The notes beneath the pieces are model-generated. The model saw only the letters and a list, made by a program, of their open reading frames with translations. It was not told where the DNA came from and did no database searches. Positions 35,741 to 47,149 of a DNA stretch of 64,000 nt are shown here, in pieces. Position 1 is the first letter of the stretch; every line of letters begins with the position of its first letter. The position numbers and the translations under genes were made by a program. The DNA comes from an uncultured Cohaesibacter sp. GTDB lineage: Bacteria > Pseudomonadota > Alphaproteobacteria > Rhizobiales > Cohaesibacteraceae. The stretch covers positions 2,148,775 to 2,212,774 of the forward strand of contig NZ_OY781091.1 of NCBI RefSeq assembly GCF_963676275.1. Direction: 5' to 3'.

Positions 35741-37567
35741 TTATAGGCCATAGTACCATGGCGCAATGAAGGAAAAGCTCAGCCAAATGATGATCATCAG
35801 CGGGATGCCGGCAAAGAGAAAGTCGGCAAAACGATAGTGCCCCGGACCCATCACCAGTAGGTTGGTTTGATAGCCAATCGGCGTCGCAAAGGAGCAGTTG
35901 GCCGCCAGAATGACGCATACCACGAATGGTTCGACAGGCAGCCCGGTCTGTGTGGCAATCGAGATGGCAATGGGGGCAAACAGCACGGCGGTTGCGTTAT
36001 TGGACAGAATATTGGTGAGGACCGCGACCAGCAAAAACAGCCCGGACAGAAGCACCCAGCCTTCCTGACCCTGCATGGTATTGACGACGGCTCCGGCGAT
36101 AAAGCGCGCACCACCGGTATTTTGCAGCGCTACAGCGCTCGCCAGCGATGCGCCGACCAGCATATAGATGCGACTGTCAAGGGCGCGCACGGCCTGTCTC
36201 AGATTGAGGCACTTGAAGACAATCATGCAGAAGGCACCAGCCAATGCTGCCGTTGCGATCGGCAGAAGACCGGAGGCTGTGGCAAAGGCGGTCGCCAGAA
36301 AAATCAGTATGGCGCGGGGGGCATAGCGCCGTTGCGGCACATCGGTGCTGGAAAGCTCGATCAGCAGCAAGTCCTTGTTCAGCCGCAAGGCCTCCACATC
36401 GTCACGGGCACCACCGACGAGCAATACGTCGCCGGGCTCAAGGCGTATGTCACTCATGGCCATACGGGGCATGCGGGACCGGCGCTGTACGCCCAGTACG
36501 ATACAATTGGTCTTGGAGCGGAAGGAGGCCTGCGCAATCGTCTGGCCCGACATGCGCGATGCAGGCGGTACGATCACCTCGGCGAGCGTGACATCGGTCT
36601 TGGGCGAGATTTCCTTCAGGCGCTGGTTTTCGGCCACCTTGGCCATCTTGTGGCCACCCTTGAGGGCTGTCGTCAGCGCCTGTCTGGTGGCTGCTACGAC
36701 GACCGTGTCACCGGCCTGCAATGTGACATTGTCGAAAGGGGGCAAATAGGGCGTTTCACCGCGCTGGACAAGACGCACCGTCATGTCCTTGAGGTCTGGA
36801 AACATGCCCGCCACGGCCTTTTTGCCAACAAGTGCGTCGCCTTCGCTCAAGGGGATCTGCGCGATGAACTGCTTGCCGGTGGTCTGGCTGAGTTGATCGG
36901 CCATGCTCTTGCGATTTTGCAGAATTCTAGGCATGACAAGCAGCGCATAGACGGCACCGATGCTTGAAACCATAATGGCGATTTCGGTGAAATCGAAGAA
37001 TTTCAATTCCAGCACCCCGGCCTTGCGCGCCGCTTCAGCAACCAGCAGGTTGGTTGAAGAGCCGATCAGGGTTGTCATGCCGCCCAAAATCGAAATGAAG
37101 GACAGGGGCATCAGAACCTTGGAAGAGGAAAGACGAAGATTGGCGGCAACAACCGTCATGATGGGGATGAACATGACCACCACGGGGGTATTGTTGATAA
37201 AGGCGCTGATGAAGGCGGCGGAAATATAGACCGTAACAAATGCGATATAGCGGTGTCGCTTGGCAAAGCGGGTAATATATTGCGCCGGTCTGTCCAGCGC
37301 ATCCGTCTGGAACAGGCCCTGACCGATAATCAGCAGGGCAAGCACAGCCAGAAGCGCCGGGTTGGCGAAACCCGCAAGCAAATCGTCGAGCGTAACCAGC
37401 CCCTGCGCGTCGCTGGCTGATGGCAGTCCCACGAAGATCATCATCAAAAGCAGCAGTGACCCTAAGGCTGTAATCTCGATGGCGAAATATTCCAGACTGT
37501 AAGATACAATCGAGAATAGAATTACAGCAAACGTGAGCCACATTTGCACTTCAGCAGTGAGGTACAT
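35741..37567 (-). CDS. SLC13-family anion permease with RCK_C domains
   Basis: A 608-residue inner-membrane transporter: membrane block at about 8-200, a central soluble insert with two TrkA-C/RCK_C-like domains (about 205-400), then a second membrane block ending in LVMGPGHYRFADFLFAGIPL. Signature stretches NNTPVVVMFIPIM and NILSNNATAVLFAPI are the paired helical hairpins of divalent-anion:sodium symporters. The family includes sulfate, phosphate and dicarboxylate carriers; the RCK_C insert suggests regulation by a small molecule. The substrate is not predictable. Confidence 0.88.
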   Translation of the reverse strand: MYLTAEVQMWLTFAVILFSIVSYSLEYFAIEITALGSLLLLMMIFVGLPSASDAQGLVTLDDLLAGFANPALLAVLALLIIGQGLFQTDALDRPAQYITRFAKRHRYIAFVTVYISAAFISAFINNTPVVVMFIPIMTVVAANLRLSSSKVLMPLSFISILGGMTTLIGSSTNLLVAEAARKAGVLELKFFDFTEIAIMVSSIGAVYALLVMPRILQNRKSMADQLSQTTGKQFIAQIPLSEGDALVGKKAVAGMFPDLKDMTVRLVQRGETPYLPPFDNVTLQAGDTVVVAATRQALTTALKGGHKMAKVAENQRLKEISPKTDVTLAEVIVPPASRMSGQTIAQASFRSKTNCIVLGVQRRSRMPRMAMSDIRLEPGDVLLVGGARDDVEALRLNKDLLLIELSSTDVPQRRYAPRAILIFLATAFATASGLLPIATAALAGAFCMIVFKCLNLRQAVRALDSRIYMLVGASLASAVALQNTGGARFIAGAVVNTMQGQEGWVLLSGLFLLVAVLTNILSNNATAVLFAPIAISIATQTGLPVEPFVVCVILAANCSFATPIGYQTNLLVMGPGHYRFADFLFAGIPLMIIIWLSFSFIAPWYYGL

Positions 37568-37833
37568 AAGCAGGACAGCCCTTACCAGCCTGTCGCTGTG
37601 CGCAGGCGGTATTTCCCAAGAAAATGCATGACCAGTTGATAGTTAATTTGCAGGCGCTCTGTCGGTGCCTCGGGCCTAAGAAAATCAGATTATCGTGCTA
37701 TTTGCAAAGGCAATTTCTATATAATGGTGTGGAATTGCGCACAAAGGCCTATCCGGCAGAGAAATGTGCCGCACAAAAAAGCCAATGCTCGCAGCAAGCG
37801 GGCACTGGCAATAAAAGGTAGGATTTCAGCTGC

Positions 37834-38352
37834 TTAGATTCGCTTGAACTGTTCCAGCTCTCTGAGGGAATCACGGTCCATGATCACCGTGCCCAGAATC
37901 ATGTCATGCAACAATTGTTTGCGGCTGGTGAACAGTCCGACCAGAATGATAAAGGGCGTCAGTATGGTGTTGCCGAACCAATAGAGCAGGCTATGCATGA
38001 TGGCGAGCATGGCATAGGGTTTGGCCCCATACCAGAGGCGCATTTCCAGCCCCATGAGGCGCATACCCGGAGTTGCAGCATTATATCCGCCAAGGGTCAG
38101 CGCGATATAGGGCAGGGCGACCAGCGGCATCAGAATCGCATAAAGAAGCCATCCCAATCCGAAGGTAATGACGCCGAAAACCGCGATGACCATCGATGCG
38201 GCCATCATCAGGATCAAGATAAGGAAGGCATCGATGAGAAAGGCCAGAATGCGCCGGGAAAGAACACCGTCAAACAGGGCAGGATGCGCCTGAGGGTCAA
38301 AGGCATTCTGTCGATCATTGGTGGTGTCATAAGCCATATTGGCGTCGTTCAT
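37834..38352 (-). CDS. RDD-family membrane protein
   Basis: 172 residues with three or four hydrophobic helices. The RDD marks are SRRILAFLIDAFLI near the start and GYNAATPGMRLMGLEMR in the middle; HDMILGTVIMDR ends the domain. RDD proteins are small polytopic proteins, some of which affect ion or proton exchange, with no general function known. The AGAAAGGAT ribosome binding site supports the start. It is monocistronic on the minus strand. Confidence 0.85.
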   Translation of the reverse strand: MNDANMAYDTTNDRQNAFDPQAHPALFDGVLSRRILAFLIDAFLILILMMAASMVIAVFGVITFGLGWLLYAILMPLVALPYIALTLGGYNAATPGMRLMGLEMRLWYGAKPYAMLAIMHSLLYWFGNTILTPFIILVGLFTSRKQLLHDMILGTVIMDRDSLRELEQFKRI

Positions 38353-38670
38353 CGAAATGCGGATCCTTTCTGGTCCAATCAGAGAAATGCGTTCGCGTTA
38401 GTTTAAATGAACGCTAACTATAGAATAGGTGAGGATGCGGATTGTCTTTTTCAAGCTTTGCCCGTGCATTCTTTCCAATCATCAGGCGTAAACCATGATC
38501 TGGCGACAAGAAATAGCGCCCGTCCGCGCTCAATATGTGGACCCGCGATTGGTTGCTAAACTAGGCAATGAGAGGGTGGTATATGCCGCTATGCGAAATC
38601 ACAAGAAAAGAGCGCATGCGGCAAAGCGATGCGCTCTTGATGTTACTTGGCAATAGTTGGCAGACAGGAT
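38353..38670. other. Intergenic region between the RDD gene and the chemoreceptor
   Basis: About 320 bases containing the RDD promoter and the terminator of the downstream-coded chemoreceptor at 38608-38638. No small gene is supported. Confidence 0.5.
38608..38638 (-). terminator. Terminator of the soluble chemoreceptor gene
   Basis: AAGAGCGCAT and ATGCGCTCTT form a 10-bp stem; on the minus strand the stem is followed by TTC-rich sequence. It is close to the chemoreceptor stop. Confidence 0.75.
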
Positions 38671-40374
38671 CTAGGCAGCCTTTGAGCTGCGTTCTTTCTG
38701 CTCAAGAACCGCGGCCAGACTGTCTATGCTCTCAATGACACGCTTGCTGGCCTCCTCCAGAGCCCGTAGCTGATCAAAAGCCGCCTCGACGCGATTTTCA
38801 GAACAGTTTTTGACAATCTCTATTGCCAGATCATGAACCTGCTTATGCGGGGCTGCGAGTGCTGTGAAGGCAGGAAGGCGGCGCACCTTCGGGTCATTGA
38901 TGCCGTCATACCATTTGCCAAACCGGCATTCGTGGTGATTGGACAGATGGGCCGCCTTGGCATCTTCTCTGCCCGTCAGCACATTGACCACCCGCTTGGT
39001 AAAGAGCACATGATCGATCTTTGCCATTTCGCAAAGGGAAAGGACATGGCCATCCTGGAACCAGTTGGAGGCATTCTGGGAGAAATGATCATTGCTGTTT
39101 TGCAACGTGTCGGACATCGCCTGAAGCATTTTCTCGTTTTCACCATTCAGTTTGGCGACCCCCTCGACGGCTTCGGAGATCTCCTGCGTCGCCACGGTTT
39201 GCTGCTGGATGATCTGGGAGACCTCCTGCATGTTGCGGTTGACATCGCTCACCTGCGATCCGATCTCTTCCATCAGTTGATTGGCACCATCAATGGCGGA
39301 TTCGCCATCGACAATAGCATCCCGAGAGGAGGAAACCGCGGTCTGGATTGTCCGCATGCCTTCACTCAAGGCATTGATCCGGTTGGTGATATCCTCGGTT
39401 GCCTTGGTCGTTTGGCCTGCAAGGGCTTTCACTTCATTGGCAACGACAGCAAAACCTTTGCCTGCATCTCCCGCTCTGGCGGCCTCAATGGTCGCATTGA
39501 GAGCCAGCAAATTGGTCTGATTGGCAATCTTGTCGATGACGGTGAGGAAGGCCCCGATCTGCTCGGACGCCTGAACCAGTTCATTGAGGCTGGTCTCGGT
39601 TTGCGAAGAGGCCGAGGCGATGTTGGCAATGGCGGTTGAAACCGACTGCATGGTCGACAGGCCCATGGTCACCGTTTCATGAGTGGCTCTGGCGCCATCT
39701 GCCGTCAGGTCTGACGTTTCGGAAATCTGGCTGATGGAACCGGCCAATTCTGCTACAGCCGATGAAATCGACTGGACATTGGATGTTGCAGTATGAGTAT
39801 TGCGAGACAGCAGCGCCATGTCGGCACAAATTTCGTTGATCTCGACCACCGTATTGGAAAGTCCGCGCAGATTGCCAAGATTGCAAGCATTCCCGCCAGC
39901 CGCCGCCTCATCCGATCGCGCGGCAAAAGACTGAAGATTGACGATCATGTCGGCAAAGAGCGCGGCCATGGCCGATTGCATGTCGGCAATGAAGGCTTTG
40001 TTGGCCGACTTGTGGCTTTTGGCAATGGCTGGCATCAGCGCGAGAAATAATCTGGCATAGCCCGCGACAATGTCGGCCTGATTGCAGTCTGTCGCGCTGA
40101 TGGCCTCACCAAAATCCTCACGATCCGGCCCGATTGGCGCATTTGCTCTGGCCGTCAGGGTCTTCTCCAACCGGCGCGACCGGAGTAATGCGGTCATGAC
40201 CGGATTCCGAGGCATGCTTGCTAGAAGCGTCTCGGAGAAGGCGGGGAGGATTTTCTCTGCTTTGGAGGATACTGGCTGGAAAGCCTTATTCTGCGTTCCG
40301 GCGGTGATGAATGTAAAGATCCGTTCGAGATCTGAATATTCACTTTCAAATGTTGGCTGCGACATCGGTCTCAT
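38671..40374 (-). CDS. Soluble methyl-accepting chemotaxis protein with CZB domain
   Basis: 567 residues and no membrane helix. Residues 1 to about 170 form a helical sensor region I do not recognise. The MCP signalling coiled coil follows, with its tip [33 protein letters not shown] split across about 285-330 in standard form. The C-terminal part carries the chemoreceptor zinc-binding motif [13 protein letters not shown] with downstream His residues (HKQVHDLA), a CZB domain that senses zinc or hypochlorous acid in studied examples. It should couple to CheW/CheA at a cytosolic array. An ATG at 40365 is an alternative start. Confidence 0.9.
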   Translation of the reverse strand: MRPMSQPTFESEYSDLERIFTFITAGTQNKAFQPVSSKAEKILPAFSETLLASMPRNPVMTALLRSRRLEKTLTARANAPIGPDREDFGEAISATDCNQADIVAGYARLFLALMPAIAKSHKSANKAFIADMQSAMAALFADMIVNLQSFAARSDEAAAGGNACNLGNLRGLSNTVVEINEICADMALLSRNTHTATSNVQSISSAVAELAGSISQISETSDLTADGARATHETVTMGLSTMQSVSTAIANIASASSQTETSLNELVQASEQIGAFLTVIDKIANQTNLLALNATIEAARAGDAGKGFAVVANEVKALAGQTTKATEDITNRINALSEGMRTIQTAVSSSRDAIVDGESAIDGANQLMEEIGSQVSDVNRNMQEVSQIIQQQTVATQEISEAVEGVAKLNGENEKMLQAMSDTLQNSNDHFSQNASNWFQDGHVLSLCEMAKIDHVLFTKRVVNVLTGREDAKAAHLSNHHECRFGKWYDGINDPKVRRLPAFTALAAPHKQVHDLAIEIVKNCSENRVEAAFDQLRALEEASKRVIESIDSLAAVLEQKERSSKAA

Positions 40375-40528
40375 GGTCTTGTTCGTGACTAAGATTTATG
40401 GACCAATTATCGAAGCGGATCGGCTTGAATTAGGTTAATGATATACTTGTTTATCTTAAATCCTTGAGCAATTCACAGGAAAGTTGCAGCTAACTTAAGC
40501 GAACAACTCCCTGTAACTGCGTAAAATT

Positions 40529-41779
40529 TTAGTCAGTATTATCCGGTTTGTTGAGATGCTCGACGCTATGCCCGGCTGATTCGACTGCCATGATGATCTC
40601 CTTGGCATGCGCTGCATCGCGGGTTTCAATGGTAATGTCGATGGAGGCTCCCTTGACCGGGACATTCAGGAAGGTGCGATGATGATCGACCTCCAGAATA
40701 TTGCCTCCCAGATCTCCGATGATCTTGGATAGTTCGGCCAGAATGCCCGGCCTGTCGGGGATGGTGATCCTGAGGCCGACAATCTGTTGCTTGCGTCCCA
40801 GCTGGCGCACGATGATGGAAGAGAGCAGGCGAGGGTCAATATTGCCACCGCCCAGCACAAGCCCGACCTTTTTCTTCTCGAAACGCATCGGCTCGGCTAT
40901 GACCGCTGCCAGAGGAACGGCACCAGCCCCCTCGGCCATCGTCTTGAGATAGGTCGCATATGCGTTGATGGCTCTTTCGATGTCGCGCTCGGTTACCAGC
41001 ATGATGTCGTCAACCAGCTCTGCGGCAATCGGGGCGGTCAGATGTCCGGCCTTCTTGACCGCAATACCCTCCGCCAGAGACTGACCTCCACAAAACAGAT
41101 CCTTGTGCTTGAACTCGTTATACATGGTGGGATAGAGCTCGCTCTCAACGCCGACAATCTCGATGTCCGGATTGATGGCCTTGGCCGCGATGGCGATGCC
41201 AGCGATCATGCCACCACCACCAATGGGAACGATGAGCGTGTCAAGATCCGGCACATCGGCAAGCATTTCCAGTGCAATTGTGCCTTGCCCTGCGATGATC
41301 TGGTAATCATCATAGGGATGGACAAAGGTCATTCCCCTGTTCTCGGCAAGGCGTATGGCAGCCTCGCCAGCTTCCGCGACGGTTTCCCCTTCCAGCAGAA
41401 CGTCCGCGCCAAAGCCCTTGGTGGCTGCGACTTTTACAAAAGGCGTGAATTCAGGCATCACGATCAGGGACGGAATGCCGAGCCTTGTTGCATGCAACGC
41501 CACGGCCTGCGCATGGTTGCCTGCCGACATGGCGATCACACCGCGCTTGCATTCTTCCTCTGTGAGGGAAAGCAGCTTGTTCAGCGCGCCCCGTTCCTTG
41601 AAGGCGTTGGTGATCTGCATATTGTCATATTTGACGAAAATGTCTGCCCCGAGAATATCGGAAAGCTGCTTGGCTGGCAGGGTCGGGGTTCGCAAAACCG
41701 CGCCCTTGATCTTCTCGGCCGCCTGCATGATGTCTGAAAGTGTTGGGCGTTTTGAGGAATCAGAATTATCCGACATCAT
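40529..41779 (-). CDS. ilvA: Threonine ammonia-lyase
   Basis: PLP enzyme that converts threonine to 2-oxobutanoate and ammonia. 416 residues: the PLP lysine is in NAFKERGALNKLL (near residue 60), the phosphate cup is the GGGGMIAG glycine loop near 190, and a single ACT domain occupies the last 75 residues (GLRITIPDRPGILAELSKI). One ACT domain makes it the shorter form, less clearly isoleucine-controlled than E. coli IlvA with two. It is monocistronic on the minus strand. Confidence 0.9.
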   Translation of the reverse strand: MMSDNSDSSKRPTLSDIMQAAEKIKGAVLRTPTLPAKQLSDILGADIFVKYDNMQITNAFKERGALNKLLSLTEEECKRGVIAMSAGNHAQAVALHATRLGIPSLIVMPEFTPFVKVAATKGFGADVLLEGETVAEAGEAAIRLAENRGMTFVHPYDDYQIIAGQGTIALEMLADVPDLDTLIVPIGGGGMIAGIAIAAKAINPDIEIVGVESELYPTMYNEFKHKDLFCGGQSLAEGIAVKKAGHLTAPIAAELVDDIMLVTERDIERAINAYATYLKTMAEGAGAVPLAAVIAEPMRFEKKKVGLVLGGGNIDPRLLSSIIVRQLGRKQQIVGLRITIPDRPGILAELSKIIGDLGGNILEVDHHRTFLNVPVKGASIDITIETRDAAHAKEIIMAVESAGHSVEHLNKPDNTD

Positions 41780-42095
41780 AAAAGCTCACTGTTCGGGGAA
41801 TGGGTTCAATGACAATGCCCCAACACCAAAGGGCTTTCAAACGAAATTCAGATCGATAGAGCAAATGTAGTAGACAACAAAGGCAGGTTTGCTCATTGAG
41901 GCTGCCGATTTGGCGCGTTTTTGCCCTTTTTACGTTGATGAAGCATGCAAAGCCGTTTGTGGTAAAAGGTGTCTGATATAGACTTCGTTCAAATGACCAT
42001 ATGTTGCACCGCGCGGATGCTGCCCGCAAAAGCAGCAGAGCGGCAGCATGAGTCGAGATGTCGGGTTTGAAGAGAAAACGCAAAGGATTAGCTGC

Positions 42096-42641
42096 GTGTC
42101 AGAAATAGTCTATGAAACCATCAGCCAGAACCGGCTGGGCGAGACACTGGATGATCTAGCGAGCATTCTGCATGCTTGCGTTGAGAATGGCGCCAGCGTC
42201 AGCTTCATTCATCCATTTTCCAGAGATGACGCCAGAAGATTCTGGCAAGCAGAAGTCTTCCCGTCAGTGGAAAGCGGCGATACGGTGCTGCTGGTTGCGC
42301 GGTCTGACTGCCGGATTGTCGGTACGGTTCAATTGAAGACCAAATTGCCACCCAATCAGGCCCATCGTTGCGAAGTGGCGAAATTGCTGGTGCATCCGGA
42401 TTATCGCAAGCGCGGCATTGCAACCACGCTTATGGAAATTCTTGAACAAGAAGCGCGTCGGTTGGGCAAGAGCCTTATCACGCTGGATACCCGCTCTGGC
42501 GATCAGGCCGAACCGCTTTATATCCTGCTTGATTACAAGATCGCCGGACGCATTCCCAATTTTGCCAGAGCAGCGGATAGCGACCGGCTCGATTCAACAA
42601 CCTATATGTATAAATTGCTCGATCTGGCCGTCTTGGAGTGA
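42096..42641 (+). CDS. GNAT-family N-acetyltransferase
   Basis: 181 residues from GTG 42096, chosen because AAAGGA sits eight bases ahead; the ATG at 42048 is in frame but lacks a ribosome binding site. The acetyl-CoA loop is seen in EVAKLLVHPDYRKRGIATTLM, with the second half LITLDTRSGDQAEPLY and the closing helix. The acceptor is unknown. It is convergent with hemB, divergent from ilvA. Confidence 0.82.
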   Translation: MSEIVYETISQNRLGETLDDLASILHACVENGASVSFIHPFSRDDARRFWQAEVFPSVESGDTVLLVARSDCRIVGTVQLKTKLPPNQAHRCEVAKLLVHPDYRKRGIATTLMEILEQEARRLGKSLITLDTRSGDQAEPLYILLDYKIAGRIPNFARAADSDRLDSTTYMYKLLDLAVLE

Positions 42642-42672
42642 CGGCCATTTGCCCGGCATTGGGGGGCGTGCC

Positions 42673-44011
<1,339 letters not shown>

Positions 44012-44052
44012 CAGGCAATGGCTTCCAGATATAGTGGCTAATATAGTGAGAC

Positions 44053-45090
44053 ATGATTTTGAGCGATATAGATTTTGAAAAACGCGGTTCTGTCGGATTG
44101 GTGCTTCTCAATCGGGCAAAAGCACTGAACGCGCTGACGATTGAAATGATCAAGGCGCTTTCCGCGCAGCTGGAAGCTTGGAAGACAGATGATGATGTGA
44201 AAGCCGTCATCCTGACCTCAACCAGTGAGCGGGCCTTTTCAGCCGGAGCTGATATCCGCTTTGTCTATAACAATCGCGCCAACCCGCCATATGAGTTTTT
44301 TCGCGTCGAATATCTGATGAATTGCGCCATGAAACGCTATCCCAAACCCTATATCTCACTCATTGACGGTATCGTGATGGGGGGAGGGGTCGGGCTGTCC
44401 TTTCACGGAAAATATGTTGCTGTTGGCAGCAAGACCATGTTCGCCATGCCCGAAACCGGCATTGGTTTCTTCCCCGATGTTGGCGGAGCCTATCTGCTGC
44501 CGCGCATGCCCGGAAAGCTCGGTATCTATTGCGGCCTGACCGGAGGTCGGCTCGGTCAGGCTGATTGCCTGAGGTCAGGGCTGGCAACCCATTGCATCGA
44601 ACCGGACCATTTCCCCACCATCATCGAAGAGATTGCCAAGGGCCGAGATCCGGAAGAGACCCTTAAGGCTTACACATCGCACCCTCAGGGAACCGGGCTT
44701 GATGATGAAGCCCTCCATATCATTGAAGAGGCTTTTTCGGGGAACTCTGTCAGCGAGATCATTGCCAGACTGCAAGCCATGGCCCAGCCCTTCGCAAAGC
44801 AGACGCTTGACATGCTGCTGTCCCGCTCTCCCATGTCTGTTCACATTGCCTTCGAACAGATGAAGCGAGGCAGAGAAATGGAATTTGAAGACTGCATGCA
44901 GATGGAATATCGTATTCTGGAACATATCCTCAAGGGCAGTGATTTCTATGAGGGCGTGCGGGCGACGATCGTTGACAAGGATGGCGCTCCCGATTGGCAG
45001 CCATCTTCTTTTGGCGATGTTGCCGAGGAGGCGGTGCTTTCGCATTTCATGCCGCTCGAAGCCGAGCGGGAACTGTTCAAAGCCCGTTAA
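44053..45090 (+). CDS. 3-hydroxyisobutyryl-CoA hydrolase
   Basis: A 345-residue crotonase-fold enzyme of valine catabolism that releases 3-hydroxyisobutyrate. The HIBCH-type length and the motifs ALNALTIEMIKAL, AFSAGADIRFVYNN, DGIVMGGGVGLSFHGKY and MPETGIGFFPDVGGAYLLPR are diagnostic; the glutamate in PETGIGFFPD is the catalytic acid. A plain enoyl-CoA hydratase would be about 80 residues shorter and lack the C-terminal EFEDCMQMEYRI part. A hairpin follows its stop at 45099-45139. Confidence 0.9.
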   Translation: MILSDIDFEKRGSVGLVLLNRAKALNALTIEMIKALSAQLEAWKTDDDVKAVILTSTSERAFSAGADIRFVYNNRANPPYEFFRVEYLMNCAMKRYPKPYISLIDGIVMGGGVGLSFHGKYVAVGSKTMFAMPETGIGFFPDVGGAYLLPRMPGKLGIYCGLTGGRLGQADCLRSGLATHCIEPDHFPTIIEEIAKGRDPEETLKAYTSHPQGTGLDDEALHIIEEAFSGNSVSEIIARLQAMAQPFAKQTLDMLLSRSPMSVHIAFEQMKRGREMEFEDCMQMEYRILEHILKGSDFYEGVRATIVDKDGAPDWQPSSFGDVAEEAVLSHFMPLEAERELFKAR

Positions 45091-45098
45091 GTGAATTG

Positions 45099-45139
45099 CC
45101 AAACGCTGAACAACGACTATAACTTGTTTCAGCGTTTGG
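45099..45139. terminator. Hairpin after the hydrolase gene
   Basis: AAACGCTGAA (45101-45110) and TTCAGCGTTT (45128-45137) pair over ten bases, with CC/GG extending outward. There is no T-run, so termination is uncertain. Confidence 0.5.
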
Positions 45140-45226
45140 TCCCCGCGCCAGATGCTGTTGTTATTGCCTTGTTTCCGAAAGGGCGGGGTGACAATGCTCA
45201 CAATCAAGAAATGAATTGCGACTGCC

Positions 45227-45649
45227 ATGACACTCAGACTGACCGATAGCTCCCCGAAATACTGGGGCGACAATGTGCCTTTCTGGATGGTGGTGTTGGC
45301 GCGCGTCGGTAGCCTGTTTCTCATGTGCAGCGGCCTGTTCTACTGGCTTGATATCTTCGGCATGCTGGGAGTGAGTGGGCTGGAGCGGGGGATATGGATC
45401 GCCCCGGCGGCAAGAGTTCTGCTGGCCTGTTCTTTCCTCATTGCATCAGTCGGCGTCTGGCAACTGGGTTTCTGGGGCGTCGTTATGTGGGTGTTGAGTG
45501 CGGTAACCCAAACCTTTGCCATTTCTTTTCTGGATGATTTCAGCCGCTATGAAGTCTTGATCAATATCGTGCATCTGATCGGGCTCGTCGCCCTTGCCGT
45601 TTGCTGCGCCTGGCTGGTCTATCAGACCTCAAAAAAGCAGGAAATCTGA
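45227..45649 (+). CDS. DUF6163 family membrane protein
   Basis: 140 residues with four hydrophobic helices and polar ends. The composition and its location directly upstream of ldtR match the Hyphomicrobiales family DUF6163, whose function is unknown. Helices lie at about 20-45, 60-82, 85-105 and 108-130. The linkage to ldtR is conserved in the order as far as I recall. A role in envelope stress is inference. Confidence 0.75.
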   Translation: MTLRLTDSSPKYWGDNVPFWMVVLARVGSLFLMCSGLFYWLDIFGMLGVSGLERGIWIAPAARVLLACSFLIASVGVWQLGFWGVVMWVLSAVTQTFAISFLDDFSRYEVLINIVHLIGLVALAVCCAWLVYQTSKKQEI

Positions 45650-46132
45650 AAAGACACCGTTTGCGAATGGTTTTTCTGCATTTGGCAGAATTATGGACAA
45701 ACATGTCCGCAGGTTTCTGCTCACCAAAAATGCCAATGACAAATAGGACGGTTTTTAACGACGATTTGGCCTGAGCGCTGCGTCGAGGCAATTGTCAGCT
45801 TTTAAATGCTGCAAAAAATCATATATTCAAGAAAGTTTTTGTTATTCAACCGTTAAAATAAAAATGCTGAATTACAGTCTTTATACGTTTAAATATCTCG
45901 TTTTGAACCATTGGCAAAGTATATATACGCAGTATGACCTATGTTTATATAATTCTATAACCAGATATTTACCAATAGAGCAAAACTCGACGTAAATTAC
46001 CTACAATTGGTCCAATTAGGGCTTTGTTAAGTGTGTTGCTTAAGCAGATTTTATTTCGCGGCAGATAAGTTGGTCTCAACAAAGACGGGCTAACCGTCAC
46101 CTAAAGTCAAAAACAAAACGAGGCTCAAACAC
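45650..46132. other. AT-rich region upstream of ldtR
   Basis: About 480 bases with strongly AT-rich sequence at 45800-46000. A 13-bp palindrome lies at 46005-46017, a possible LdtR operator. The short open frame near 45792 is not protein-like. The ldtR promoter should lie here. Confidence 0.5.
46005..46017. promoter_or_regulatory. Candidate ldtR autoregulatory palindrome
   Basis: AATTGGTCCAATT, a perfect palindrome with a central T, 115 bases ahead of ldtR. MarR proteins bind such short AT-rich dyads. I do not find a clear copy ahead of ldtP, so this assignment is tentative. Confidence 0.4.
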
Positions 46133-46645
46133 ATGATTACGTCACAACGCGCAGTGGAAACAGTTAGTGAAGCTGAGGGCGACGTAGAGCTTAAACCACT
46201 CTACATGGACGCACTCAGGCTCGTCGAACGCCTACATCGCAGACTCCTTGATGTCATCAAGGATGAATTTGAACGTCGTGGAAGAACCGACGTCAACAGC
46301 GTTCAGGCTTTGCTTTTGTTCAACATTGGCGATTCTGAAGTGACTGCTGGCGAATTGCGCTCCCGCGGATATTATCAGGGTTCCAACGTTTCCTACAATC
46401 TGAAGAAACTGGTTGATATGGGATATGTCAATCATGAGCGGTCGCGCGTCGATCGTCGTTCGGTCCGCATTTCGCTTTCCGACAAGGGGTTGGAAGTGCG
46501 TCATATCGTGAGTGAGCTGTATGAACGGCATATCGCCACCATCGAACAGGTCGGCGGCATCACGTCAGAAGATTTCGAGCTGCTGAACAAGTCTCTGCAA
46601 CGCCTTGAACGCTTCTGGACCGATCAGATTCTCTATCGTCTTTAA
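46133..46645 (+). CDS. ldtR: MarR-family regulator LdtR
   Basis: A 170-residue winged-helix regulator. The DNA-binding core has DVNSVQALLLFNIGDSEVTAGELRSR, the recognition helix GSNVSYNLKKLVDMGYVNHERSRVDRRSVRISL, and the dimerisation helices flank it. The match to LdtR of Liberibacter and Sinorhizobium is supported by the downstream L,D-transpeptidase gene, its known target there. In those species it affects osmotic tolerance and cell-wall remodelling. The product is not a classic drug-efflux MarR. Confidence 0.9.
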   Translation: MITSQRAVETVSEAEGDVELKPLYMDALRLVERLHRRLLDVIKDEFERRGRTDVNSVQALLLFNIGDSEVTAGELRSRGYYQGSNVSYNLKKLVDMGYVNHERSRVDRRSVRISLSDKGLEVRHIVSELYERHIATIEQVGGITSEDFELLNKSLQRLERFWTDQILYRL

Positions 46646-47149
46646 GCAATTGCTCTGGAATGCCGTCCGGCAAGAGGCGGCAGGATTGGGCAGTAACAGT
46701 GAGCCTTGCGTGCACTGATCCTTCTGAAACGATGGCCAGACGAGTCTTGGCGACAACAGGCTCGTTCCTTGATGTTCAATACCCGACCAGTATTTGTTTC
46801 CCTCGCAGGGTTCGCCCTTGCGAGGTTTTTTTGTTGGCAAAAATGAAACACCCTGATGGCAATTCGAAATGAGAAGTGGGGTGAAATCACCAAGATCCTG
46901 AATTTGCCACAATCTGTTGCCAAGCCGGATCAGGAAAAATCGGTAGCAATCAAGAGCGTTGCGGCAAAAAATGATCAGCAAGGCGCAATTGGGTCTTCAA
47001 ACATCGCCATAGGAACACTAGACTGTCCGATGTTGGCTGCAATTCCTTCTAAGATCATTGCATGAATTGCCTAAACCGTTTGAAAAACACTATAAACTGA
47101 TTTTGAATCAGCATGATGCTATCTGCAAGATTCGGCTTTAAAGAGACTG
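46646..47149. other. ldtR-ldtP intergenic region
   Basis: About 500 bases. It contains the hairpin ACGAG (46740-46744) / CTCGT (46761-46765), and the terminator at 46801-46832, giving a structured ldtR 3' tail or an independent small RNA. The ldtP promoter should lie after 46835. No clear copy of the ldtR palindrome is seen. Confidence 0.45.
46801..46832 (+). terminator. Terminator after ldtR
   Basis: CCTCGCAGGG and CCCTTGCGAGG pair with one bulged base around TTCG, followed by seven Ts. It separates ldtR from ldtP. Confidence 0.85.

Noticed and set aside
45792-45995. Short open frame in the AT-rich region before ldtR
   Set aside because: Composition is that of AT-rich noncoding DNA and there is no good ribosome binding site.
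46660-46872. Short plus-strand open frame after ldtR
   Set aside because: It runs through the terminator hairpin and has no protein-like features; an RNA reading is preferred.
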